From positions 1 to 9,052 of the forward strand of contig JAJPZF010000178.1 of assembly GCA_021204545.1 (NCBI GenBank): a stretch of 9,052 nucleotides of DNA. The letters run 5' to 3'. The stretch comes from Prevotellaceae bacterium. GTDB lineage: Bacteria; Bacteroidota; Bacteroidia; Bacteroidales; Bacteroidaceae. Made by a program: the position numbers and the translations under genes. Below, piece after piece: positions 1-5,800 of this stretch; the first letter of the stretch is position 1; the number at the start of each line of letters is the position of its first letter. The notes beneath the pieces were generated by a model, which worked only from the letters and a program-made list of their open reading frames with translations, was not told the origin of the DNA and ran no database searches.

Positions 1-31
1 GCTTAACTTCATGCAGGTGGAGAAGATGTAG
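1..31 (+). CDS. nusG: NusG C-terminal tail (partial, 3' end only)
   Basis: Frame 2 reads LNFMQVEKM followed by a TAG stop at 29-31; the rest of the gene lies before the window. This matches what I remember of the end of the NusG KOW domain in Bacteroidota (usually ...FMQVEK-). nusG normally sits directly upstream of rplK in the secE-nusG-rplK-rplA-rplJ-rplL-rpoB-rpoC cluster. NusG is the transcription elongation factor that binds the RNA polymerase clamp and, through its KOW domain, Rho or ribosomal protein S10. Only nine residues are visible, so the call depends on gene order plus this short match. Confidence 0.75.
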   Translation, partial: LNFMQVEKM

Positions 32-68
32 CGCAGCTGTTACATGCGCTTGCGCTTCTCATGTGAAG
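31..68 (+). promoter_or_regulatory. nusG-rplK intergenic leader with small overlapping hairpins
   Basis: The 69-base gap before rplK contains several short, mutually exclusive inverted repeats: GCGCA (31-35) with TGCGC (45-49), ACATG (42-46) with CATGT (60-64), and CTTC (55-58) with GAAG (65-68). In E. coli, L1 represses the rplK-rplA operon by binding a leader structure in this position, so this is the natural place for an L1 target. I could not match it to the L1-site consensus. No Bacteroidota-type promoter (TTTG with TAnnTTTG) is visible, so rplK is probably read through from nusG. The stretch after 70 is A-rich and unstructured up to the rplK start. Confidence 0.25.
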
Positions 69-100
69 AGAACGATAAACAAACAAGAGAAAAAAGAACA

Positions 101-541
101 ATGGCTAAAGAAGTTGCTGGATTAATCAAGTTACAGATTAAGGGAGGCGCTGCGAATCCGTCACCGCCTGTAGGGCCCGCGCTGGGCTCGAAGGGCATAA
201 ACATCATGGACTTCTGCAAGGCTTTCAACGCCAGGACGCAGGAAAAGGCCGGCAAGGTGCTGCCTGTTGTCATAACGTATTACAAGGACAAGTCCTACGA
301 CTTTGTCGTCAAGACCCCGCCCGTCGCGATACAGCTGCTTGAGGCCGCCAAGATCAAGGGTGGCTCGGCAGAGTCTAACCGCAAGAAGGTGGCTGAGGTG
401 ACGTGGGATCAGGTGCGCTCGATCGCCGAGGACAAGATGCCCGACCTTAATTGCTTCACGGTCAGGTCTGCGATGAAGATGGTCGCCGGCACAGCCCGGA
501 GTATGGGCATAACCGTCAAGGGCGACTTTCCCGAGGAATAA
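101..541 (+). CDS. rplK: 50S ribosomal protein L11
   Basis: A 146-residue protein of normal L11 length. The N-terminal domain (about 1-70) has the conserved proline-rich loop [20 protein letters not shown] (21-40); its prolines lie in the region linked to thiostrepton/micrococcin action in other bacteria. The C-terminal rRNA-binding domain (about 75-141) ends in the L11 signature [16 protein letters not shown] (126-141). L11 binds the GTPase-associated region of 23S rRNA at the base of the L7/L12 stalk and is needed for RelA activation in species that have it. The ATG at 101 is chosen over the in-frame ATG at 44 because L11 proteins begin MAKEV- and the extra 19 residues resemble nothing in the family. 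The start is preceded by an A-rich stretch (aagagaaaaaagaaca) typical of Bacteroidota initiation. rplA follows after 20 bases. Confidence 0.98.
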   Translation: MAKEVAGLIKLQIKGGAANPSPPVGPALGSKGINIMDFCKAFNARTQEKAGKVLPVVITYYKDKSYDFVVKTPPVAIQLLEAAKIKGGSAESNRKKVAEVTWDQVRSIAEDKMPDLNCFTVRSAMKMVAGTARSMGITVKGDFPEE

Positions 542-561
542 TCTAAAAGTTTCAATTCGTT

Positions 562-1260
562 ATGCGTAAACTGACAAAGAACCAGAAGCAGACAGCTGAC
601 AAGATTGAAGCGGGGAAGGCGTACACGCTAAAGGAGGCTTCACAGCTTGTCAAGGCTATAACCTACACCAAGTTCGACGCTTCCGTGGATATTGACGTGC
701 GTCTTGGCGTGGACCCCCGCAAGGCGAACCAGATGGTTCGTGGCGTGGTGTCGCTGCCCAACGGCACTGGCAAGGTGACGCGGGTGCTGTGCCTTTGCAC
801 TCCCGACGCTGAGGCTGCCGCCAAGGAGGCAGGCGCTGACTATGTGGGCCTCGAGGAGTACATCGACAAGATCAAGGGAGGCTGGACTGATGTTGATGTC
901 ATCATCACGATGCCTTCTGTGATGGGCAAGATTGGCGTGCTGGGCCGCATACTTGGTCCTCGCGGCTTGATGCCCAACCCCAAGAGCGGGACGGTGACTA
1001 TGGATGTGGCTAAGGCAATCCGCGAGGTGAAGCAGGGCAAGATAGACTTCAAGGTCGACAAGACCGGCATCGTGCATGCCTCCATCGGCAAGGTTAGCTT
1101 TGATGCCCAGAAGATCTCGCAGAATGCGAAGGAGTTCATCGAGACATTGATAAAGCTGAAGCCCGCCGCCGCCAAGGGCACTTACGTCAAGAGCATCTAT
1201 CTCTCGAGCACGATGAGCCGCGGCGTGAAAGTAGACCCTAAAGCTTGTGAGGAAATCTAA
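562..1260 (+). CDS. rplA: 50S ribosomal protein L1
   Basis: A 232-residue protein, the usual length for L1. The family signature is clear at about residues 130-144 ([15 protein letters not shown]), in the second domain that packs on the rRNA-binding domain. The N-terminus (MRKLTKNQK) and the C-terminal ending ([14 protein letters not shown]) are also typical. L1 binds 23S rRNA helices 76-78 and forms the mobile stalk that helps release deacylated tRNA from the E site. In other bacteria it is also the translational repressor of rplK-rplA. The gene starts 20 bases after rplK and has no recognisable Shine-Dalgarno sequence (leader aaaagtttcaattcgtt), consistent with Bacteroidota. Translation may be coupled to rplK. 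rplJ follows after only 15 bases. Confidence 0.98.
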   Translation: MRKLTKNQKQTADKIEAGKAYTLKEASQLVKAITYTKFDASVDIDVRLGVDPRKANQMVRGVVSLPNGTGKVTRVLCLCTPDAEAAAKEAGADYVGLEEYIDKIKGGWTDVDVIITMPSVMGKIGVLGRILGPRGLMPNPKSGTVTMDVAKAIREVKQGKIDFKVDKTGIVHASIGKVSFDAQKISQNAKEFIETLIKLKPAAAKGTYVKSIYLSSTMSRGVKVDPKACEEI

Positions 1261-1275
1261 CAGAGAAGAGCGATT

Positions 1276-1800
1276 ATGAGAAAGGAAGACAAGCAAGCCA
1301 TAGTAGCGCGGTTCGGCAAGTATTTGCAGGACTATCCCCACTTCTACCTTGTTGATGTGGAGGGGATGAATTCCGAGGTCACAAGTTCTGTGCGCCGCAA
1401 GTGTTTCCAGAAGGAGATAAAGCTTGTTGTGGCCAAGAACACACTCTTGCGCAAGGCATTCGAGGCGTCGGGCGTTGATTTCTCGGGTCTCGACGAAGTG
1501 CTGAAGGGCGCCACGGCTGTCATGTTCACACAGACGGCTAACGCTCCTGCGAAGCTGCTTAAGGAGTTGAAGGCGGCGAAGGAGGAGAAGCCCGAGCTGA
1601 AGGCTGCATACGCCGAGGAGGGCATATATGTCGGGGCAGACAAGCTTGACGCCCTTTGCGGCATAAAGAGCAAGAACGAGGTCATCGCGGACATTGTGGC
1701 TCTGTTGCAGTCGCCGCTTAAGAATGTTGTGTCGGCTCTCGAGAGCGGGCAGAACATCATCCACGGTGTCCTTAAGACACTCGGCGAGAGGGAGGGATAA
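1276..1800 (+). CDS. rplJ: 50S ribosomal protein L10 (stalk base)
   Basis: A 174-residue L10. The N-terminal rRNA-binding domain contains the conserved block VVAKNTLLRKAFE (51-63) and a typical KGATAVMFT strand (78-86). The C-terminal part (about 133-174) is predicted to form the long helix that carries the L7/L12 dimers; the number of dimers cannot be told by eye. L10 anchors the L7/L12 stalk to the L11 region of 23S rRNA. The start lies 15 bases after the rplA stop, preceded by the purine-rich cagagaagagcgatt. There is therefore no room for the long L10 autoregulatory leader seen upstream of rplJ in E. coli and Bacillus; any such site would have to lie within the 3' end of rplA. rplL follows after a 69-base A/C-rich gap. 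Confidence 0.98.
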   Translation: MRKEDKQAIVARFGKYLQDYPHFYLVDVEGMNSEVTSSVRRKCFQKEIKLVVAKNTLLRKAFEASGVDFSGLDEVLKGATAVMFTQTANAPAKLLKELKAAKEEKPELKAAYAEEGIYVGADKLDALCGIKSKNEVIADIVALLQSPLKNVVSALESGQNIIHGVLKTLGEREG

Positions 1801-1869
1801 GATCCGTTCCTCTTAGCCACAAGACAAACAACAACAGTGTAAAACAAACCAAATTAATTGATAAGAAAA
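1801..1869 (+). promoter_or_regulatory. A/C-rich, SD-less translation leader of rplL
   Basis: The rplJ-rplL gap is dominated by A and C (for example acaagacaaacaacaacag followed by aaaacaaaccaaattaa), has no inverted repeat I can find, and has no AGGAGG-like site before the ATG at 1870. In Bacteroidota, A-rich unstructured leaders commonly replace Shine-Dalgarno pairing. L7/L12 is present in several copies per ribosome, so its message must be translated more often than its neighbours. A long open leader is a plausible way to do this, but that role is inferred. Confidence 0.45.
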
Positions 1870-2247
1870 ATGGCAGATTTGAAAGCTATTGCTGAAGAGT
1901 TGGTAAACTTGACAGTCAAGGAAGTTAACGAGTTGGCAACTATCCTCAAGGAGGAATATGGCATCGAGCCCGCTGCCGCCGCTGTGGCAGTGGCAGCCCC
2001 CGCCGGTGGTGGCGCTGAGACCCAGGCTGAGGAGAAGACGGAGTTCGATGTCGTGCTGAAGGCGGCAGGCGCGAGCAAGCTGCAGGTAGTGAAGGCCGTC
2101 AAGGAAGCTTGCGGCCTTGGCCTGAAGGAGGCAAAGGAGCTTGTCGATGGTGCTCCAAGCACTCTGAAGGAAGCTTTGCCGAAGGCGGACGCTGAGGCTC
2201 TGAAGAAGACGTTGGAGGCAGTAGGCGCTGAGGTAGAACTCAAGTAA
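1870..2247 (+). CDS. rplL: 50S ribosomal protein L7/L12
   Basis: A 125-residue protein of normal L7/L12 architecture: an N-terminal dimerisation and L10-binding domain (about 1-33, [19 protein letters not shown]), a flexible Ala/Gly/Pro hinge (about 34-52, [16 protein letters not shown]), and a C-terminal factor-binding domain (about 55-125). The C-terminal domain has the conserved basic helix [20 protein letters not shown] (70-89), which contacts EF-Tu, EF-G and IF2. The ATG at 1870 is preferred to the in-frame TTG at 1858, because L7/L12 proteins begin close to this methionine and the extension (MIRK) has no family support. The first ~80 bases are noticeably more AT-rich than the rest, which would keep the start accessible. 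The gene ends at the spacer that holds the hairpin-rich element. Confidence 0.98.
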   Translation: MADLKAIAEELVNLTVKEVNELATILKEEYGIEPAAAAVAVAAPAGGGAETQAEEKTEFDVVLKAAGASKLQVVKAVKEACGLGLKEAKELVDGAPSTLKEALPKADAEALKKTLEAVGAEVELK

Positions 2248-2254
2248 GCATCAA

Positions 2255-2280
2255 GCCTCCTTCTGGTGAGGCAGGATTTT
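2255..2280 (+). terminator. Terminator/attenuator-like hairpin directly after rplL
   Basis: Eight bases after the rplL stop, GCCTC (2255-2259) pairs with GAGGC (2268-2272); one or two more C:G pairs are possible inside with a bulged T. TTTT follows at 2277-2280 after AGGA. The stem is short and the U-tract is weak and offset, so efficient full termination is unlikely. In E. coli the rplL-rpoB gap contains a partial terminator (attenuator) that lowers rpoBC transcription relative to the ribosomal genes. This hairpin sits in the equivalent place, so partial attenuation is the reasonable inference. Confidence 0.35.
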
Positions 2281-2284
2281 AATG

Positions 2285-2320
2285 GTAAAGAATTCTCTGG
2301 TAGGGGGTTCTTTACTTTTT
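2285..2320 (+). terminator. Second terminator-like hairpin with T-run in the rplL-rpoB gap
   Basis: GTAAAGAA (2285-2292) and TTCTTTAC (2308-2315) form a perfect 8-bp inverted repeat with a 15-base loop, followed at once by TTTTT (2316-2320). The geometry, stem then U-run, is that of an intrinsic terminator, but the stem is AT-rich and the loop is large. It is best read as a pause or attenuation site. Full termination here would silence rpoB unless a promoter lies downstream, and I see no clear Bacteroidota promoter in the rest of the gap. Confidence 0.4.
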
Positions 2321-2367
2321 CGTGTCTATACGCCAGTGACGGATATGACGTTTCTAACAGGCATTAC

Positions 2368-2392
2368 GATAGCCCCTGAAGCTTGCGCAAGC
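2368..2392 (+). repeat. Left imperfect terminal inverted repeat
   Basis: This stretch (GATAGCCCCTGAAGCTTGCG, then CAAGC) matches the reverse complement of 2742-2766 (GATAGCCCCGAACGCTCGCG, then CAAGC). I count 23 identical positions with two single-base gaps and one mismatch. Its inner part is itself a palindrome (2380-2393). I see no clear target-site duplication flanking the pair. Confidence 0.6.
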
Positions 2393-2427
2393 TCCTATAC
2401 AACCCCGAGGGGGTTGCTGAGGGATAG

Positions 2428-2447
2428 CCGTGGGTTTCAACCCACGG
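2428..2447. repeat. Perfect 9-bp inverted repeat after an ATAGCC motif
   Basis: CCGTGGGTT (2428-2436) and AACCCACGG (2439-2447) are perfectly complementary around a two-base centre, giving a very stable compact hairpin in RNA or single-stranded DNA. It follows GATAGCC (2423-2429), which overlaps the stem foot. No U-run follows, so it is not an intrinsic terminator. Confidence 0.85.
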
Positions 2448-2461
2448 TTGGGTTGCACATG

Positions 2462-2495
2462 GTAGCCGGGGGGCGAACGTTAGCGACACCCCCGG
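2462..2495 (+). repeat. REP-like unit, + orientation (GTAG plus hairpin)
   Basis: GTAG (2462-2465) stands directly before CCGGGGG (2466-2472), which pairs with CCCCCGG (2489-2495) across a 16-base loop containing AACGTT. A GTAG or GGAG tetranucleotide at the foot of a GC-rich hairpin is the hallmark of REP sequences recognised by RAYT transposases (TnpA_REP family). The resemblance is structural; membership in a named family needs a genome-wide copy search. Confidence 0.5.
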
Positions 2496-2517
2496 TATCG
2501 GACGTTAGTACGATATT

Positions 2518-2570
2518 GTGCCGAAGGTACAACCCATATTCGTCGCGGATGCGTGCATTACCTTCGGCAC
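2518..2570. repeat. 12-bp perfect inverted repeat with 29-base loop
   Basis: GTGCCGAAGGTA (2518-2529) and TACCTTCGGCAC (2559-2570) are exact reverse complements, the longest perfect stem in the window. The 29-base loop (2530-2558) is not obviously structured. The unit lies between the two oppositely oriented REP-like hairpins, at the centre of the element. As RNA it would form a strong stem-loop in the rpoB leader. Confidence 0.85.
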
Positions 2571-2591
2571 TAACAAACGCTGGTGCGTTTA

Positions 2592-2624
2592 CCGGGGGTT
2601 CCGCTACGCTCAACCCCCGGCTAC
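2592..2624 (-). repeat. REP-like unit, - orientation (GTAG plus hairpin)
   Basis: CCGGGGGTT (2592-2600) and AACCCCCGG (2612-2620) form a perfect 9-bp stem with an 11-base loop, followed by CTAC (2621-2624). Read on the - strand this is GTAG then the hairpin, the mirror image of the unit at 2462-2495. An inverted pair of REP units with a spacer is how BIMEs are built. The octamer GCTACGCT in the loop recurs in part just after the stem (GCTACGCT at 2603-2610 and GCTACGCTT starting at 2620). Confidence 0.5.
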
Positions 2625-2638
2625 GCTTGTTATGTCCC

Positions 2639-2672
2639 TTCGGGGCTATCTATGGCGAACGTCAACGGCTAC
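2639..2672 (+). repeat. 34-bp direct repeat, copy 1
   Basis: It begins TTCGGGGCTATCTATGGCGA and ends CGGCTAC. It is identical to 2755-2788 at 32 of 34 positions; the differences are T2662/C2778 and G2667/A2783. It includes inverted RTAGCC motifs at 2644-2649 and 2667-2672. The spacing between copies is 116 bases, not a multiple of three, so the repeat is not a coding repeat in one frame. Confidence 0.9.
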
Positions 2673-2714
2673 CAAGTGCAGCCCCTGGCCTTCGGCGACA
2701 CTCGGCTGCGCTCG

Positions 2715-2737
2715 GCAAATCGAACAAGTTCGTTTGC
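2715..2737. repeat. Bulged 10-bp hairpin near the right end of the element
   Basis: GCAAA (2715-2719) pairs with TTTGC (2733-2737), and CGAAC (2721-2725) with GTTCG (2728-2732). A single bulged T lies at 2720 and two A bases form the centre. It is followed at once by a second small hairpin, CTCGC/GCGAG (2739-2752). Together they make the right end of the element a continuous run of stems. Confidence 0.75.
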
Positions 2738-2741
2738 TCTC

Positions 2742-2766
2742 GCTTGCGCGAGCGTTCGGGGCTATC
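2742..2766 (-). repeat. Right imperfect terminal inverted repeat
   Basis: The reverse complement of this stretch matches 2368-2392 with 23 identities, two one-base gaps and one mismatch. It overlaps the start of the second copy of the 34-bp direct repeat and the hairpin at 2739-2752. The sequence continues past it with TATGGCGAACG, so the true element border may be further right, near 2788. Confidence 0.6.
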
Positions 2767-2788
2767 TATGGCGAACGCCAACAGCTAC
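2755..2788 (+). repeat. 34-bp direct repeat, copy 2
   Basis: It is the partner of 2639-2672, with two substitutions. The G-to-A change at 2783 turns the last inverted GTAGCC motif into GTAGCT. Past this copy the sequence becomes AT-rich and non-palindromic, so 2788 is a likely right edge of the repeated material. Confidence 0.9.
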
Positions 2789-2796
2789 TATAACAA

Positions 2797-2820
2797 ATAG
2801 ATAAACAGATAGATAAACAG
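2797..2820 (+). repeat. 12-bp tandem duplication just upstream of rpoB
   Basis: ATAGATAAACAG occurs twice in tandem (2797-2808 and 2809-2820), and the partial ATA- of a third unit runs into the rpoB leader. The tract is A-rich and lacks a Shine-Dalgarno sequence. It ends seven bases before the rpoB ATG at 2828, so it forms the immediate translation-initiation region. It may be slippage-prone. Confidence 0.85.
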
Positions 2821-2827
2821 ATATTAG

Positions 2828-5800
2828 ATGGCTGCTAAGAAATCAAAAGGCGACAGGGTTAATTTCGCCACGGTAAAGAATCCGATACCGTACCCTGATT
2901 TTCTGGAGGTACAGCTGAAGTCGTTCAACGACTTTCTTCAGCTCGACACGCCTCCCGAGGAGAGGAAGAACGACGGTCTGTACAAGGTGTTCTCCGAGAA
3001 CTTCCCCATTGCAGACACGCGCAACAACTTCGTGCTGGAGTTTCTCGATTATTACATCGACCCTCCGCGCTACAGCATAGAGGAGTGCCTTGAGCGCGGC
3101 TACACCTACGCTGTGCCTTTGAAGGCGAAGCTTAAGCTCTATTGCACGGACCCCGACCACGAGGACTTCGACACCGTGGTGCAGGATGTTTTCCTTGGCT
3201 CCATACCTTACATGACGCCACAGGGTACATTCGTCATCAACGGAGCTGAGCGAGTGGTAGTGTCGCAGTTGCACCGCTCCCCGGGTGTGTTCTTCGGCAG
3301 CAGCGTCCACACGAACGGGACGCAGCTCTATTCCGCCCGCATCATCCCGTTCAAGGGCTCGTGGGTGGAGTTTGCCACGGACATCAACAACGTGATGTAC
3401 GCCTACATCGACCGCAAGAAGAAGCTTCCCGTCACCACGCTGTTGCGGGCCATAGGATTTGAGACGGACAAGGATATACTTGAGATATTCGACCTTGTCA
3501 GGGAAGTGCCTGCCAGCCGAGAGAGCCTTGACGAGTACAAGGGTCAGAAGCTTGCCGCCCGTGTGCTGAAGAGCTGGATAGAGGATTTCGTCGACGAGGA
3601 TACGGGCGAGGTTGTCTCCATAGAGAGGAACGAGGTCTTGCTTGAGCGTGAGACAGAGCTTACAGACGAGACGATAGCCCAGGTTGTCGAGAGCGGCGTG
3701 GAGACAGTGCTGCTCCACAAGGATGACGCCAACACGTCCGACTATAAGATAATCTTCAACACACTGCAGAAAGACACCTCCAACAGCGAGAAGGAGGCAG
3801 TCACGTATATATATCGCCAGTTGCGCAATGCCGACCCCGCTGACGATTCGAGCGCCCGTGAGGTGATCAACAACCTGTTTTTCTCGGAGAAGCGCTATGA
3901 CTTAGGCGACGTTGGCCGTTACCGCATCAACCGCAAGCTGGGGCTTACGACAGACCCCAAGGTGCGTGTCCTGACGAAGGAGGACATCATAGAGATAATA
4001 AAGTACCTTATCCAGCTGATCAACTCGAAGGCCAACGTCGACGACATCGACCATCTGAGCAACCGTCGTGTGCGCACGGTGGGCGAGCAGCTTGCGAACC
4101 AGTTCTCCATCGGCTTGGCTCGTATGAGCCGCACGATAAGAGAGCGCATGAACGTCAGGGACAACGAGGTGTTCTCTCCGACGGAGCTGGTCAACGCGAA
4201 GACGATATCCAGTGTCATCAACAGTTTCTTCGGCACTAACGCCCTCTCGCAGTTCATGGACCAGACGAACCCGTTGGCGGAGGTCACGCACAAGCGCCGT
4301 CTCTCCGCCTTGGGTCCTGGCGGTCTGTCACGCGAGCGCGCTGGCTTCGAGGTGCGCGACGTGCATTACACTCACTACGGCCGCCTTTGCCCCATCGAGT
4401 CACCCGAGGGTCCCAACATCGGTCTTATAAGCTCTCTGTGCGTATTCGCGAAGATAAACGCCCTTGGCTTCATAGAGACCCCATACAGGAAGGTGAAGGA
4501 CGCTGTTGTCGACTTGAGCGACGAGGGCGTTGAGTATCTGACGGCCGAGGAGGAGGAAGGCCAGATAATAGGTCAGGGCAACGCTCCTTTGAGGGACGAC
4601 GGCACGTTCGTCCGCTCGAAGGTGAAGTGCCGTCAGGACGACAACTACCCCGTCGTGCCGCCCAGTGAAGTCAACCTGATGGATGTCGCTCCTCAGCAAA
4701 TAGCCTCGATAGCCGCCTCTCTGATACCGTTCCTCGAGCACGACGATGCACACCGCGCGTTGATGGGCTCGAACATGATGCGCCAGGCAGTGCCGTTGCT
4801 TCGCACCGAGGCCCCCATTGTCGGCACAGGCATTGAGAAGCAGGTTTGCGAGGACAGCCGCACGATGATAAAGGCGGAGGGCGACGGCGTTGTGGACTAT
4901 GTTGACGCCACCACGTTGCGCATACTCTACGACCGGAGCGAGGAGGAGGAGTTTGTCAGCTTCGAGTCGGCGTTGAAGGAGTATCGCATACCCAAGTTTC
5001 GCCGCACGAACCAGAATATGGCAATAGACCTGCGCCCGATTTGCAACAAAGGCGACCGTGTCAGGAAGGGGCAGATACTCACCGAGGGCTATTCCACGGC
5101 GGGAGGCGAGCTTGCCCTTGGCAAGAATCTCCTTGTGGCATACATGCCGTGGAAGGGATACAACTACGAGGATGCCATAGTGCTTAACGAGCGAGTGGTC
5201 CGTGAGGACATACTGACGAGCGTTCACGTGGAGGAGTTCTCACTTGAGGTGCGCGAGACGAAGCGCGGTGTGGAAGAGCTTACGAGCGACATACCCAATG
5301 TGAGCGAGGACGCCACGAAGGACTTGGACGAGAACGGCATCATCCGCATTGGGGCGCGTGTAGTGCCGGGCGACATATTGATAGGCAAGATAACGCCGAA
5401 GGGAGAGAGCGACCCCAGCCCCGAGGAGAAGCTCTTGAGGGCCATTTTCGGCGACAAGGCAGGCGACGTGAAGGACGCGTCGCTTAAGGCAAGTCCCTCT
5501 CTTACGGGAATCATCATCGACAAGAAGCTGTTCTCCCGCGCCATCAAGACCCGTGCCGCCAAGCTGGCAGACAAGCCCCGTTTGGCAGCCATCGACGAGG
5601 CGTTCCATGACGAGACAGCCGCCCTTAAGGCGATACTCATCGACAAGCTGCTTGAGCTCACGCGTGGCAAGCGCTCGAAGGGGGTGAAGGACTATATGGG
5701 TGTGGAGGTCATCCCTTCCGGTCATCGTTTCAGCGGCTCAGCCCTCGACGGACTTGACTTCGCGGCGGTTCAGATAAGCGGCTGGACGGCGAACGGTCAC

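Larger units (their letters stand above)
2368..2788. repeat. Composite hairpin-rich REP/BIME-like element between rplL and rpoB
   Basis: About 420 bases are made of nested inverted repeats: AGCTTGCGCAAGCT (2380-2393), AACCCC/GGGGTT (2401-2415), 9-bp stem 2428-2447, 7-bp stem 2466-2495, 12-bp stem 2518-2570, 6-bp stem 2575-2590, 9-bp stem 2592-2620, a CCC-TTCG-GGG tetraloop hairpin (2636-2645), a bulged 10-bp stem 2715-2737 and a 5-bp stem 2739-2752. Several hairpins are preceded by RTAGCC, like the GTAG tetranucleotide at the foot of REP hairpins. The motif is on the + strand in the left half and on the - strand in the right half. The ends carry imperfect inverted repeats (2368-2392 and 2742-2766). 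No transposase is present. It could be a non-autonomous mobile element, a repeat family domesticated as a structured transcribed spacer, or both. It is not a known riboswitch as far as I can tell. Confidence 0.7.

Noticed and set aside
44..100. 19-residue N-terminal extension of L11
   Set aside because: It is in frame, but L11 proteins begin MAKEV- at the ATG at 101, the extension has no family match, and the A-rich leader sits directly before 101.
640..1764. Long minus-strand open frames opposite rplA/rplJ, and similar ones opposite rpoB and rpoC
   Set aside because: They lie antisense to strongly conserved genes, are rich in Leu, His and Arg as expected from complementing these codons, and show no recognisable domain. 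They are shadows of the real genes.
1858..1869. TTG start giving L7/L12 four extra residues
   Set aside because: [15 protein letters not shown] is a normal L7/L12 N-terminus, and the ATG at 1870 follows the A-rich leader.
2368..2788. CRISPR array or retron ncRNA in the gap
   Set aside because: There is no regular repeat-spacer periodicity (only one direct repeat pair, 116 bp apart), and no cas gene or reverse transcriptase in the window. Hairpin density alone is better explained by a REP/BIME-like element.
2282..2804. Three overlapping open frames (172, 91 and 73 codons) in the rplL-rpoB gap
   Set aside because: They overlap one another in different frames across the palindromic block, share peptide fragments only because of the DNA repeats (GAIYGERQ, RGYLWRT), match no family I know and lack a coherent composition. 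Open frames of this kind are expected from GC-rich inverted repeats lacking stop codons.
4238..4310. Possible rifampicin-resistance substitutions in RpoB
   Set aside because: Residues at the principal resistance positions (Q475, D478, H488, S493) are the usual sensitive-type ones. The T480 difference from the E. coli N518 position is, as I remember it, normal in Bacteroidota.
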